Shown: positions 1 to 12,330 of the stretch, one piece after another
How positions within the stretch are numbered: the first letter of the stretch is position 1
How the letters are laid out: each line of letters starts with the position of its first letter
Assembly: GCA_963555705.1 (NCBI GenBank)
Contig: OY743172.1
Location: forward strand, 21,947,446 to 22,011,445
Origin: Ligustrum vulgare
Taxonomy: Eukaryota > Streptophyta > Magnoliopsida > Lamiales > Oleaceae
Length of the DNA: 64,000 nucleotides
Direction of reading: 5' to 3'
Translations under genes and position numbers: made by a program
The notes under the pieces: generated by a model
What the model saw: only the letters and a program-made list of their open reading frames with translations
The model's database searches: none
Told to the model about the DNA's origin: nothing

Positions 1-401
1 ACCAAATTCTTATGCCATGCTCTTGATGCTTGAATCTACAGATAACAGAACATTCCACTTGGAAGCTTTAATGCTACGTTTAATTTCCCTAGCTTTTGAA
101 TCTTGTTGATCCTCTTGGCTAGCTTTAGCGTAGTGCATATAAGTAAAATAATTACAATTTCATACATGTGTTTTTTATACAGATGCATTGCTCTGCTCCT
201 AAGTGTTTTCCCCTCGTTTGACTGCTACAAGCACTTGATTTAGGGCTAGACATGTTGCAAAATATGGGAAATAATGGATGAATTACGAGATTTTTGGACA
301 TTCTTAATGGCAGGGTAATGCAGTAGTGGGTTTTAGCTCTGTTGGTGTGGCAAACATCCTTGGACTCACTTCTCGCTTGAATTTATCTCGTAACATAGTT
401 T

Positions 402-670
402 TACATATGGTTTTCACATTGGTATATCCGAGTTGTTGGCAGCATGTCTGAGTCTGACTAGCGCCTTCGATGGCAATAAATTAAAAGCAGAAAAGTTTTA
501 AGTCTCAATGTAGTGGCATCTTTAAGTAACAGTCCTACATATGGTTTTCACATTGGTGTATCTGAGTTGTTTGCAGCATGTGTAACTGTGGATGCTAACT
601 GTGGCGCCTGCGATGACAATAAATCAAAAGTAGATAAGTTTAAGTCTAATTTAATGGCATCTTGAAAGTA
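402..670. repeat. Two-copy tandem duplication (unit about 135 bp)
   Basis: The unit starting TACATATGGTTTTCACATT at 402 recurs from 537. Both copies run through a GTTG(T)TTGCAGCATGT segment, a GACAATAAAT-type segment and a TTTAAGTCT segment. The copies have diverged by scattered substitutions. No coding meaning was seen. Confidence 0.8.
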
Positions 671-1182
671 ACATTTTTCTTACGTCAATTTCCCATACAA
701 GATTTCTGAATCTTGAATTCTTGTGTGTGCTTAATTGCCGATTCTGGCTTTGGTTACTCCATATGCTTTGTAACACCTGTAAATTTTTATGTTGAGTTTA
801 ATATTAGTTCAGATTTATTCTTCTATTTGTAAGCAAACATTTAGACTTCGAAATAATTAATCCAATCATGACACCATATATGCTCCAAATTCGATGCAGG
901 TTAGTTTTATTTAAGTGAAATTTTTATTCTTTAGCTCCACAAATGTTATGCATGCTAGGAAATTTATATTCAATTGCTGGTGTGAGGTGTGCCACTCTCC
1001 CAAAACCAATATCAAGCTGGGAACAATCCTTTTAGCATTAGCAATTCCTAAATTACACAAATGTCCATGTAAATACTACTTTTGATGTACATGACTTTTG
1101 TCAACTATATGGGCATCCTCTTCTTGCTTGTTTATGCTCAAATAACATTTTTTCTATTTCAATGTCATGCAAATCATCACAA

Positions 1183-1222
1183 ATATAAATCGTCACGTGC
1201 ATTGCACGTGTTTGTCTACTAG
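1183..1222 (+). mobile_element. Helitron 3' terminus (hairpin plus CTAG)
   Basis: A near-perfect palindrome, CACGTGCA at 1194-1201 and TGCACGTG at 1203-1210, is followed after 8 bases by CTAG at 1219-1222 and then T. This is the classic Helitron 3' end: a hairpin 5-12 bases before CTRR, inserted before a T. The element body would extend to the left. Its TC 5' end was not found and may lie outside the window. A sister end lies at 5257. Confidence 0.7.
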
Positions 1223-4200
1223 TATATATATTTATATTTATATTATATATAAGATTCACTTTCAAAATCAACGAAATGTGATTCCTCCCAAAACAAGAAA
1301 TAAAGCACGCTTTCTCTGCCATTTCTTCACTTCCTAGAAGCTTCTCGTCTCTGCAAACTACTCGATGGCCATTCTTCTACTTCTTTCTCGTCCGATTCTC
1401 TTTTGCCTCCATCACCTCCAACTCCTAAGCAGTTTCACTGTCGACACTACGCTTGTTGGATGAAGAAACCGTCATGAGGGTTGAGTAGGGTTTCAAGCAA
1501 TCCTTTCATTTCTCTTTGCCGATTTTCCTGTGAGACATTTTCTTCCTTTCATGGTGTGCTTCTCGCGGCGGAAGATGGAGTGCCAAATTGCTCTTTCATC
1601 TTACCCATTTTTTTATTTTTATTTTTTTGCTTTTTCACTTACTAAATGCAAGATGGAATGGAAGTTTAAAGTATTTTTTTCCCCTTTTGTTGCACTTGAT
1701 CGGTAGGTCTGTGTGTAAATAGCACATTGAAATTATATGGCCGACTCTATTCTTGTATCTTACTCATTTTTTTTACTTTCGAACTTCCTATACGCAAGAT
1801 TGAATGGAACCTTCAGGTAAATTTTTTTGCCTTATCTACACTTGAACAGTAAGTGTGTGTGTAAATGCCACATTGAAATTCAATGGTTGGATTTGTGACT
1901 GAAGCTATGTTCACATGGATGAATTTATTACTAAAGGTTAGTTTGAGCCCCCTTTTTTCTGGAAGAATGTATGCACTTCAATTTTCAAAATACTTATGTT
2001 TTCATTTTTTGCAGTACTTGAGCAGGAAGAGGAGGAAATATATCATTCATGCTATTTACAAAATCAAATTAGGTGACGAGAAAGTATTAACAATTTTATG
2101 TTTGGGATGAATAACTGGTTAATTTTCTCAAAATTTCATGTTGCTTATTGTACTTGAATTTTCAATTATATAGCTTTGTTGCTTTGGGGCTTCATCTCCT
2201 TGTTGCTAACCTTATTTGAAAAGCCAATTGCAAAAATATGTTTTCCCAAGGGTGTTTCTCATTCTTTTCTTCCTCGCCATATCTTGACGAGTGGGGAAGA
2301 GGAGAAATCCAAATGTGAAGAACATGGACTTTATATGTAGGAGATGGTATATTTCTTGGAATTTGATGCAATTAATTAACTTTTGAATTTCAGATTTAGT
2401 TGCATCTTATTTATTTTGAAATTGTGGAACAAGAGAAGGTATCTTTGATTTCGAGAATGGGCATCAAGCAACTCCTATAGTTGATATTTGTTCTAGCCTT
2501 TTTCCACGTTTTCTCACATTCAGTCTTGGGACAACTAAGGAAATTATATTAATCTTAGTTTTGCTCTTTTGTTTATTCTTCCTTTAGAATAATTTGGTCA
2601 GTTTTTCATGCTTTATCTTGGATAGTGAACCACAGATGTTGAATTGTTGTCCTGTGAATTACCAATATGTATAAGTCACAAAAAGAGGGGAATTTCATTT
2701 TAATTAAAAAATATTTCTATGAACTTCCTTGGAATTTTTGTAATAAGTTTTGGACCTTTCATTAAGACTACTGCTTTTGAATTTTTAGTTGAGAATATGG
2801 GAACATTGAGAAGCAGAAACAGCACATTGGAATATAAATGTTGAATATTATTTTATCCTTTTAATTTTCCTTCTTCAAAGTTCGATAATAGAATTTATGT
2901 ACGCATATAAAAGAGTCAGTTAGCAGTACACTGTTCAATTTTTTGGGGTCCGAAACGAAGTCGTTTTGATCCTTTATGGAGGGCGAAGAAATATATCTAT
3001 ACACTGTTTGGAAACCGGAATATAGGTTTTTTGGATTCTCAAGTGTGAACACTATGGTTACAAAAATGAATAGTAAGTTTTCATAGGCTCTTTTAATGTG
3101 GGGGGAGAAATACCACTTTGTTTCCTTGCAAAAACATTTATTTGTCCTTTTACATAAATTTTCTCTCGATCTCAAAGCTTCCTCCTCCTATGTAATGTTA
3201 GACGTCATTCCTTACATATAATTTGAGGATCAAATTGCGTGAATTACATAGCTCTGGTAATTTCTTGATACTGATTGATCTTGAAATATCTTGATGATTC
3301 TTTGGTGGTTTTTACTTCTAACCCTTGTTTTCTCATTTAGTAGGTATTTTTCAATTGCTTTTGGTGTCTTCATATTTTTTCATTCTTTTAGTAGCTCTGA
3401 AAATTTCTTCATACTGATTGAGTGATTCTTATTTGGTAATCTACCGTTCATTGTTTTTTATGGGTGAACAGTTAACCTTTGCCAATTAATTTGTTTCTAT
3501 CTCTTCGATTATTCTTTTCAAACTACATCAAATTGATCTTATTATTATAGATGTCTATTATTTATTGCTATTCCTTCAACTTGGACATACACTACTTAAT
3601 TGCATTTATCTGGTACAATTATCATAATAATGCCAGTTATTGATCGGTAAGACTTTTAGGAGCAGTCAACTCTTCAACTTTCAAGGTAAGCCAGAAATAA
3701 AACCTTCCTTGGAGACATATTCATTTGTTGCTTTACTAAGTTCGCATTGAAAATTTCAATTCAAAAAGTTTCATCTTGTAGGCTCGTTTTGTGTCTATTT
3801 AACTAAGTAACCATTTGGAAATTATGGTGTGAATAAGGAAGATAAATTTATACTTAGTTACATATTTCAAATTTTATTATAAGAAAAATTCTTTTGAAGC
3901 TCCCACTTCCTGTTCTTTTAGCTCCACATTGTGAATTGTGACAATTATGTTAACTCATCAATACAGAAAATAGACCATGATAAGTTTTGGTCTCTTAACC
4001 TAAGATACGTAATTTCCTTTCTATATCAATAGTATCATAGTAGTTACTTTCTCCTAATTTTGTCATTGGGTATTCTTCTTTTGCATATAAAATTGTAAAT
4101 TGAGATTTGTTATTCAAATTTTTGCATCGAGGCTTATGATTTTAACTTAATGTTGCTTCATCTAAAGTGGGTTTTTCTTTTATCTCTACTTTACGAACTT

Positions 4201-5228
4201 ATAAAATTCGACGATCGAGCTTAGGTTGTCTCCATCATTGTCTGTGACATTTAAAATTCGATGATGCAGGTTGTTAAAATTGTTGATTTTGGCATTTATT
4301 GGATGCAACTTCAGCCTGAAGTTATGACAGCCAAAATAGAAACATAGCGTTTTCAAACACATTCAATGAAGTTGTACAGGTCCCATATCTAGAGATAAGA
4401 TTTTGAATTTTGCTTCTCTTACTGTAAGTTTTCAGTTATCGATTATCCTCTAGCAATTATTTCCCTATGTGCCCTGCCTGCGATTTGGGCATTTTGTCCT
4501 TAATAATTGTCGTGTTCATCTGAAGATATGCAATGGTTTATATGGTGCATTTCCTTAACTAAAACACACAGAATTTAGTGACGGATAGTTAAATGGTTCT
4601 ACACGGTGGTGACAGATTAAAGTGAATGTTTGAAACAACCGTTCTATCTATTTAGTGTCCATGATGAGGACAACTTTAATTTGTTAAAAATAAAGACGAG
4701 CGAAAGGTTGATGCGATGATGATTAGGGATCTTCTCTTGCGTATCATAAAATACAGTAATCAGCATTTATTGATCTTTCTTATTTTAGATTCTTGATTGG
4801 TTGTGATTTTATTTGTATCTCATGAACTGTTTTAGTTTATAAATATAGCTGAGGTTTGGGAAAAGGGCTAGGGGTCTTCATGAAACAATCAGTAATTGGT
4901 AGTGTTGTCACAACATTTCTAAGATCTATTTTTTTGCTGATGGTTTGTGGTTTTACTGTTGCATTTCACAATCTCACTATAAAGAGACACTTTAGTTCAA
5001 TATGAGATATTTGCTTTTCAAAAGAAATCCTGCTAGAAAGTTTGATTAATTTTATAAAAATTTATATTTAGAAACAATACTTTGAAGTGCATTTTTCCAT
5101 CAACTTCTATCAATTTTTATCTTATTTTTTCCTATAGATAATCAATTTTTTATACCCTCATATATATGTGTCCAAATAACAACTTTTTAATGTTCAATTT
5201 CACGTGAATGAATAGAAATCTGAAACGT
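1223..5228. other. Gene-less AT-rich stretch
   Basis: About 4 kb with no open frame showing a recognisable domain. A C/T-rich tract at about 1310-1480 resembles a plant 5' leader, but no credible exon follows it. The stretch ends at the second Helitron terminus, so part of it is probably the body of that Helitron. No 5' TC end with the usual AT-rich motif was identified. Confidence 0.4.
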
Positions 5229-5257
5229 CACGTGCTTTGCATGTGTCCATCTACTAG
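5221..5257 (+). mobile_element. Helitron 3' terminus (second copy)
   Basis: The stem CACGTGC (5229-5235) pairs with GCATGTG (5239-5245). CTAG follows at 5254-5257, then T. The last 35 bases closely match the terminus at 1222 (shared CGTCACGTGC and CTACTAGTAT), so both belong to one Helitron family on the same strand. The 5' end is undetermined. Confidence 0.7.
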
Positions 5258-5821
5258 TATTAGTAATAAAGTCAATCTCACAAGTGACAACTACACACGG
5301 CATTTAGGACTTGGTATCACAACTCTAAAATTGATCAAAATATGAAGAGACTCTAATAGAAAAAAATATTTTTAAACTGATAACATCATCATTAAAATTC
5401 TGAAAAAGGTCAATTAAATTGAGATTAAAAAAAAAAAAAAACAAAAACAAAAAGCACTGAGCAATTTAATTGCCTATAGTTTTTACATTACCATGTGAAC
5501 CTTGAGAAGCTCGAGTATACCCAAAGTGATCTCAATGACATCAGTGGTGGATCTACCTTATGGTGAGGTAGTTTGTCACCTATGTTGGATTCGTCGGGGA
5601 AAAAAAATTGGTTAGCTTATTTTGGATTGTGACTTGAAAAATACATTTTTATTTGACTGAAGTTTGCCATAGCTCCTGATTGACATAGCAGAACCCAGAA
5701 GCCTGTGATTCTGTGCAATAAATTCCTTGATCATGTTAGAACTTGTAGAAATAGTAGCATTAATAACTCAAATCCAAGACCAAGCAGCAGATTTTTAAGA
5801 ACAGTAGTGAGGGAGAATCGA
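5258..5821. other. Non-coding stretch
   Basis: AT-rich sequence with an A-rich run near 5426-5450. No gene, RNA or clear repeat border was seen. Confidence 0.4.
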
Positions 5822-5997
5822 GCCCCTGTTTGGCTCTCAGTTTTTGAAAAATCAAGTTTTTAAAATACTTAATTTCAACTATTCATTTTAATCAAGTCTA
5901 TAATATTTGATTTTTCAAATAACATTTAACAATATATTATTCAAAAATTACTATTTCAAACCATAATTTTCCCCAAGAATTAGGGGCCAAACAAGGG
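5822..5997. mobile_element. MITE, PIF/Harbinger-like
   Basis: Imperfect terminal inverted repeats: GCCCCTGTTTGG on the left and CCAAACAAGGGC on the right, about 176 bp apart, with an AT-rich non-coding interior. Flanking triplets (CGA and GAA) do not match exactly, so the target duplication is uncertain. Confidence 0.55.
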
Positions 5998-6341
5998 CGA
6001 AAAAACTATCAAAAACACATATATATACACAAGTAATCGTAAAAGAGATCCAGTCTTGGGGCTTGTCGGGGTCATATACCACCGTAACAAGACCATAAAT
6101 CGGCTACAAAAACCCCAATGGTGCAAGACACTCGAATCAAGCAAAAATAAACTACAATGACAATCCGACACCGAAATATGGACTAAAAAAAGGTGGTTCA
6201 GTCAACTCAATCGGGGAAACATTTGAAACCAGCCAACAAACGACCACCGGAAACTGCAGACAACATAGTAACAGTCGAAGAGTCTCGAAGGAAATGAGAG
6301 AAGTGAAATGCAAAGAGAAGAATTAACAAAAAACCCACTAA

Positions 6342-6514
6342 GCCTTTGTTTGGTTTTTAATGAAAATTTCTCATTTTCCTATAGTACTCAATTTCAATCC
6401 ATTAAAAGTTAAGTTCACTATATTTGACTTTTCAATAAAATTTCAATCATCATTTCTCTTAAAAACTACTATTCATTAAAAAAAAACTCATTTTAAATAA
6501 TATCAAACACATTC
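6342..6514. mobile_element. MITE with TAA target duplication
   Basis: Begins GCCTTTGTTTGGTTTTTAAT and ends ATCAAACACATTC, which are imperfect inverted repeats. It is flanked by TAA at 6339-6341 and 6515-6517. The size (173 bp) and 3-bp TTA/TAA target fit Tourist-like PIF/Harbinger MITEs. Confidence 0.65.
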
Positions 6515-6811
6515 TAAATAACATTATGTCCAAGCACCAGTTTCGATGTTTAGAAAATTCACGTACAATGTCATTTAGCTCAACATCGGGGGAAGACGAC
6601 ATCGTTTCAAGTGACTTCATGCTGCTGTCAAAGCTTACGTCAAATGAACAGTATTCTATGCTTTCAATCCTTTAATATGTAGGATAATGATATCTTGCAA
6701 TGAGCAATTGTATATAAAACGTGAATCTCAAATATATACATCGTAGAAAAAATAAGAACACATCAATTAAATAAACACATAATATTTTGAAATATTCAGA
6801 AATTGTGACAT

Positions 6812-7260
6812 TTTTTATTTTAATCAACACATGATCAAGAAAAGATAATGCATTAATGAATACTAAGACGAAATATACCAGCTATCCTACATCTACTGAA
6901 TATACTTTGACTGCCAGAAACTAAAACCTGAGCTAAAGGAAAAAAGAGTTTTATAAAACAAAAGGGAGAAATAAAACCGAATAAATGAAATAATGTAGAT
7001 ACACATATCGATTCATCATATTAAAAAAAAAAAAAAAAACACATAAATAAACACATTATTTGGGAAAAATTAGTTGTTATATATTTTTAATCAACACATG
7101 ATCAAGAAAAGATAATGTATTGATGAAATTGATATAGATACTTGAGACGAAAAACGCTAATGTATTGATTAAATTGATATAGATACTTGAGACGAAAAAC
7201 GCTATGTATCCTACATTTACTGAATCTACTTTAACTGCCAGAAATGAACGCTTGAGCTAA
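6812..7260. repeat. Tandem duplication with an inner 56-bp repeat
   Basis: A segment starting TTTTAATCAACACATGATCA near 6817 recurs near 7085. Both run on to CTACTTTAACTGCCAGAAA-like text and a GAGCTAAAG end. In the second copy the stretch GTATTGAT..GAGACGAAAAACGCTA is itself repeated twice (about 7118-7203). Confidence 0.7.
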
Positions 7261-7585
7261 AGAGGGAAAAAATCTATATCTATATATCTATATCTATATT
7301 ATTATATTATTATAGAGAACTGAGATTCTATCAATTTTGACCCATTCCTAATTTTGAACAGAATCTGCAGTGTGAATAGATATATAATTTGGCCAAAATA
7401 ATTTAAAATTTGCAAAAACAATTTTTTTTTTTTTTTTTCTCACTGCACTGCCCAAAAACCACGTTTTGAAACAATTACTGATGATGGGTAGTTATATAGG
7501 TATGAATTATGAACATGTCGTAGCGGTTATCTCTACAAATCTCTCTAAAACTTGTGTTGCAGCTTAAACCCCTGAGTGGTGATGA

Positions 7586-7891
7586 GAGCAAGCGGCGACC
7601 AAGACGGCAGCTGCTTCCTTTGTGGCACCTGGGGGCGTGAGGACTCTGTATTCGTCGTTAACTTCAGGCTTTCTCTTTAATCTACCACAGAATCAAATGC
7701 AGAAGCCTCTTCCGATCGAACCTTCCATATATCTCTTCGCTTTGGGGCTATGCAAACGCACAACTATCGAAGGGCTTCGAGATGCCTTTGCAAATTTCGA
7801 AGTGCTCCATGCTAAGGTATTGACTGACCGCGTATCTGGATATTCCAAGGGTTATGGTTTTGTAAGATATGCTACTATGGAGGAGCAGCTG
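7586..7891 (+). pseudogene. Truncated organellar-type RRM RNA-binding protein, 5' exon
   Basis: The frame reads through an Ala/Ser-rich N-terminus, VAPGGVRTLYSS, and then an RNA-recognition motif. The RNP1 core is SKGYGFVRYAT, preceded by LTDRVSGY. RNP2 is degenerate (IYLFALGL). This arrangement matches small plant RRM proteins with a mitochondrial or plastid targeting sequence. The domain stops after YATMEEQL, where a GGTATTTGG exon border is plausible, and no later RRM exon was found. The ATG at about 7581 is out of frame by one base with the RRM, and an in-frame TGA lies just upstream, so the start is broken. Best read as a captured, non-functional 5' fragment inside a probable Helitron. 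Confidence 0.7.
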
Positions 7892-8400
7892 GTATTTGGA
7901 AGGTAGCCATCGGCTATTCTTGTCTCTACAGTTATGGGTCTTTGAATTATTCATCAAATACTTGGATTTTGGTTATGGGTCTCTCTTCCCCAACCTATAT
8001 TCAGCTTTTAATTGAAGGATTTGCACCGTTTGAAGGTTTCTTCGAACTTTTCAGTTCATAGTTACTGTTCACGCGATTTCAGCATGGTTGCGTTTTGAGT
8101 TTTGGGTCTTCTCAGTTTTGAATGCTTATTCTTCACGATTAGAGAGCTAGCATTTTGGCTGTGCAAACTAAGAATTATTTGTTGGCTTTCCTTTTTCTGG
8201 GTTGCTTGGAGTTTGAATTTTAGTGATCGTTTGCAAGATCTCATTTTTTTTTTTTTTTCTCATCTATCTCGTGTAAGCTAAGAAATGCCAGCTATAGATT
8301 ACCAAGTAGCATCATCTTCATCATTTTCAAGTTTGGGATTTTCAATTTTGAGAAGACGCTGAGATCAGTTCCATTCAATGGAGTCTCCCAATGAGGTCAT
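7892..8400. other. Probable intron or flank of the RRM fragment
   Basis: T-rich sequence typical of a plant intron follows the putative donor at 7892. No matching second RRM exon was recognised. Confidence 0.4.
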
Positions 8401-9489
8401 CTTGTCGTGGAATCGTAAGTATACGATATTGTTAACAAGTAGAAAAAGTAAAATTTTGAGTTCGAATTATGGATCCCAGAGGACTAGTTAATTCGTTATA
8501 AATTTACTTTGATTCTAAAATTTCTAGACTAAAACAAAAACTAACTAAGAAAATAAAATTACAAATAAAATTCAAAAAGGACAATAAAATCAAGATTTAA
8601 TGAAATAAACAATTCAATTAAAATAACAAATAACAAATTTAAACTAAAAGCAATTAACGAAACAAGAATAAATGTGGTGGATTTTTTAACAATTGAATGA
8701 ATATCGGGATTAACGATTTCGAAATAATGTTCCAACTTAATTTTGCATCTCAAATTGTTTTCTAAAATTGTATTTGATTGAATTCACACGTGTATCTAAT
8801 TTAATTAAATGAACCATGTATTTCTACAGCGAGTCAGAATTCTCCTTAACTAAATGCATTAAATTACTTAGGAATTCATAAGTGACCACAAGTAATCACA
8901 AATTCATATCTCTATCTTTTTGTTGAAATTGTCGAATTTTGTTTTGTGATTTAATTGTTAACTCACCTCTCGCATTATGAAAACAATCATTAAATAATGA
9001 ATTAGTGATCAAGTAACTCAAGCATTAACATCAATAATAAAATCAATACGTGAAAATAAAGTACCAACTTGAGAATTAAAATCAAACTAAAAATATTAAA
9101 TTTATATCGTCAATCCCGATTAATAATTTAGCTACTCATGTTCTTGAAAGAAAAATTAAAAAATAATGAAAATAAAATTCGGAGTTTGAAGTGTTGAAAA
9201 ATTAGCATCGCTTTGTTCCACAAATTAATTCCAGCCGTATCCTTCAGTTGCACCAATCGAGTCTTTCTTTTCTATCCCAGTCGGCACTTTAATTCCTCCA
9301 AAGTTGCAGCTCACAGCAGTGTATATGTATTATCAATTCAACTCCCAGTGCAATCTCTTTCCTTGTCCCCCCAAAAGATGCCTTTTATTTCTTACAAGTG
9401 CACAGTTCCACCAGGCCACAATTTCTCCCTTCTGACCACTTCAATTGCACAGCCAAGTGCGTTTTTAATTCCAGTGATGCGTGTCGTAA
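8401..9489. repeat. LTR-like fragment of Ty3/gypsy type
   Basis: Near 8407-8490 the text CGTAAGTATACGATATTG..GGATCCCAGAGGACTAG has the layout of the start of Athila-type LTRs: a short CGTA..TACG element, then a GATCCCA(C/G)GAGGA motif. The same layout occurs at 9490 and in element D. The remainder is AT-rich and non-coding. It is interrupted by the solo LTR at 9490. Its own ends were not fixed. Confidence 0.4.
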
Positions 9490-10859
9490 TGCACCAAAAT
9501 AATAATTAAATTCCTTGTTCAATATTACTAAGAATATAGCAGTAGAAGCAAGGGTCGATCCCACGAAGAACGGGAACTAACTTAGTGTTATGTCAATTAG
9601 AATCGTGAAGGGGGGTTTTGAGTTGAAGATTGCAATTAATCTAAATAATCAAATAAAGATGTAAAATAGCTGGAATAAAAATCAAATAATAAAGAGTCCT
9701 AGTTCTCAGGTTCGGTTATGCCCTATCATAATATTGTCATTCCCCAAGCAACGCATGTACTATTTCCTTTGTTTTATTTATCACCCGGAATAATAAAAAA
9801 GCTCTAATTAATCCAATTCTTCCTTAATAATAATCAATTAGAATTAGCTCTCCAATCAATTTAGAGTGAATGAACAACCTAGAATAAGCTCCCTAGATTT
9901 AATTCATTAACTATGTGAAAACAAGAAGAATTAGGTGAACTAAATTATCAATTACATATGCTCGAATTGATTAATCTAGATTGAATTTTCATATGGAAAT
10001 ATAAAATTACCAATTGCTACTATGATTTGGATAACAAGACAAATACGAATCCAATTACCCAAATTAGCAAACATCAACACAATAATTAAAAGACAAGACC
10101 TTAATCAATTAATATATTGTCTTGACGAAATTAATGTTCATGAAAGATCCAATAAATAAAACATAAAAAAACAAGAACTACGTTACGAGTTTGAGGAATG
10201 AATAATAAAATAATATGAACACAACGTCCCCCTTGAACTAGGTTGAGAAGATTAGCCACGCATTGCCATGAAGAATTCCCCAAAAATATTGTCTTGATTC
10301 ACTTTGATTTTTCCCAAGAATTACTTCTCTTCAAACCTTGATATTGGTGGCTCTCAAAATAATTCTCCTCTTTCTCTTTGGTACTGAATTGCTCCTTTTA
10401 TAGAGCCCAAATTCGTGCCCTAGCTTAGCCAAAAAGAAATACCAAAGATAGAGTTTAAGTTGAATTAGGAAACAATTTCCTTTTTTTCGGGCTTAAGTTA
10501 CGGCCGTAATATAAGGAGTTACGGCCGTAACTCACTTTCTGTTTAATTTCTACGCAATTGATTCACTTCTTACGGTCGTAACTTTGCATTCAATACGGCA
10601 GTAACATCCTTGTTACGGCCGTGAGAAATTTCCAATACGGCCGTAACTTGGTTTCTGCAGATTTTCGTATTTTAGTTCAATCAACTGCTTACGGTCGTGA
10701 CTTTCATGTTGCGGCCGTAACTTATTTACATGCCAGGTCCTCGAACTTCCTTTTTACGTGCTTTTTGGTTCTTTTTCCTTCTTTTCTTGTCATTTGCGAT
10801 CCTACACAATGCAAAACATAAAATGCATTAAGCAATACTTAATTAGGATCAAACTAACA
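9490..10859 (-). mobile_element. Solo LTR (1370 bp), Athila-like layout
   Basis: Starts TGCACCAAAATAATAATTAA and ends AAACTAACA. A 4-bp direct repeat GTAA abuts both ends (9486-9489 and 10860-10863). Near its left end it has the GGGTCGATCCCACGAAGAAC block seen at the same place in element D, which suggests the same, minus, orientation. No coding domain lies inside. It contains a dense cluster of TACGGCCGTAA palindromes (10498-10720). A solo LTR produced by recombination is the simplest reading, although a 4-bp rather than 5-bp duplication leaves some doubt. Confidence 0.6.
10498..10722. repeat. Cluster of ACGGCCGTAA palindromes in an LTR
   Basis: About nine copies or near-copies of the palindrome TTACGGCCGTAA (variants TACGGTCGTAA, TACGGCAGTAA, TGCGGCCGTAA) occur in 225 bp, at irregular spacing of 15-45 bp, within an AT-rich LTR. 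Confidence 0.85.
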
Positions 10860-10863
10860 GTAA

Positions 10864-11489
10864 TTCGAGGCAACAAGTAAAGAAATAAAGTGCTAGTAAG
10901 TCCTATAATATTATCAAAAATTTGTTAACTAAATTCAATTTAGTCATATATGATTAACTTCAATCTGAATTCTTTTTCTTATCAAATTAAAACAAATAAT
11001 AAATATAAGAATTTCAAAGTAAATTCAATTAAGTTGTGTTAATTTTTACAACTTAAGATTTTGATCAATTTATTCATCATTTTGACATTGTATTTAATCA
11101 TTACTTAAAGCAAATTGTGTGTTCAATTTTTTTTTTCCTATTTTGAAATGATATTTACAGTAAAATCATTCATGTTATTCTTTCGTGCAACGCAATGTGC
11201 GATACTAATTGGACTTTCCATACACTAATAGGTGCCAGCTTTTAATCAATATAAGGTACACAAATAATTGCCATATACCTGGTAAAACTACTCACTCGGG
11301 ACAAGGCAGAGCCTAAATTATACATGTTATCACTGGATTTTGATAAGGATAAGGCCGTGATGATCATGTAAATTGATAATGTATTATCAACTATCAGGAA
11401 CTGTTTGAAGTATTCAGTTTAATGGCCAACTATATTTGAACATGTAAGGGTAACGAAGAAGTTATGTAACTTATTGGGTAGTTAAATTA
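10864..11489. other. Non-coding stretch up to the MITE
   Basis: AT-rich sequence containing the candidate Helitron 3' hairpin at 11183-11208. No gene was seen. Confidence 0.4.
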
Positions 11490-11672
11490 GCCTCCGTTTG
11501 GTAATACTGTTTCATTTATAAACTTGTTTATTTATGATTTCGAGGTAAAAAGTAATTGTTGAAAATTGGAGAGAGAAAATGTGTGTGGTTAAAAAATGAT
11601 TTGAGAAATTGTGTTGTTTATAAACATGTTTATAAACAAAAAAAAAAAAAAAAATAGTTACCAAACGGAGGC
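11490..11672. mobile_element. PIF/Harbinger (Tourist-like) MITE
   Basis: Perfect terminal inverted repeats GCCTCCGTTTGGTAA and TTACCAAACGGAGGC, 183 bp apart, are flanked by TTA on both sides (11487-11489, 11673-11675). The interior is non-coding with a poly-A run and a GAGAGAGAAAATGTGTGTGG segment that recurs in the element at 62851. Confidence 0.9.
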
Positions 11673-11675
11673 TTA

Positions 11676-12330
11676 ATTGATGGGTAAATTACTGGGCTGT
11701 TTCCCTCTTCTTATTATACTAGTACAAACTCGTACGAAAAATGTTTTCCAGTTGAATTTTTGAGCATGGATAAAATATATTTTTGAAATATAAGCATTAT
11801 AGCTGTATAAAAATTTAACTATTAAGATCTTTAGATGCAAGCTACTTTGTTCGAAGACTTTACATTTTTCAGTCTTAGTTGAAGTAATTGCAGATGAACA
11901 AGAAGATGATTGTAGAGAACCTGATTTCAAAAATATTGAGTCATTGACATACCTCAATAATAACAATCATTACAGCTGCAGATTATAAATGTATATTGCA
12001 AACACCTATATTGTGTCACACATTGCTAATATTTTTTATATCTGGTAAGCTACGACTGACCGTGTTAGGCGATCTCAAAGTTTCTTGTATGCCAACTCAA
12101 CAAGTTTATCCATAGCAAGCTACTCAGGATCCATGCATATTAAGCATAATGTGTTTATAATAACAAGATTTGAGCAACAACTCAAATATCCAACCTTGAT
12201 GAAAATAAAGCTACAATTTGGAACACTAATTGCTTTCTTTAAAGTTCTGCAAGTTAAAATTATGCTTACCTTCATTTTGCTCTGTGCTCCGCAAGCAAGT
12301 CCATTTGAATACCGTGATTCGAATTGGAGG
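11676..12330. other. Non-coding stretch before solo LTR A
   Basis: No domain-bearing frame or repeat border was recognised. It ends at the left target duplication of solo LTR A. Confidence 0.4.

Larger units (their letters stand above)
7293..11208 (+). mobile_element. Putative Helitron carrying an RRM gene fragment
   Basis: The left end, TCTATATTATTATATTATTA at 7293 preceded by A, resembles the TC..TATTATA 5' ends of plant Helitrons. The right end has a stem TCGTGCA (11183-11189) / TGTGCGA (11196-11202), with two GU-type pairs, followed by CTAA at 11205-11208 and T. Inside are a truncated RRM gene piece and one or two LTR-type insertions. The pairing of these two ends is inference, since the 5' motif lies in low-complexity TA sequence. 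Confidence 0.4.
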
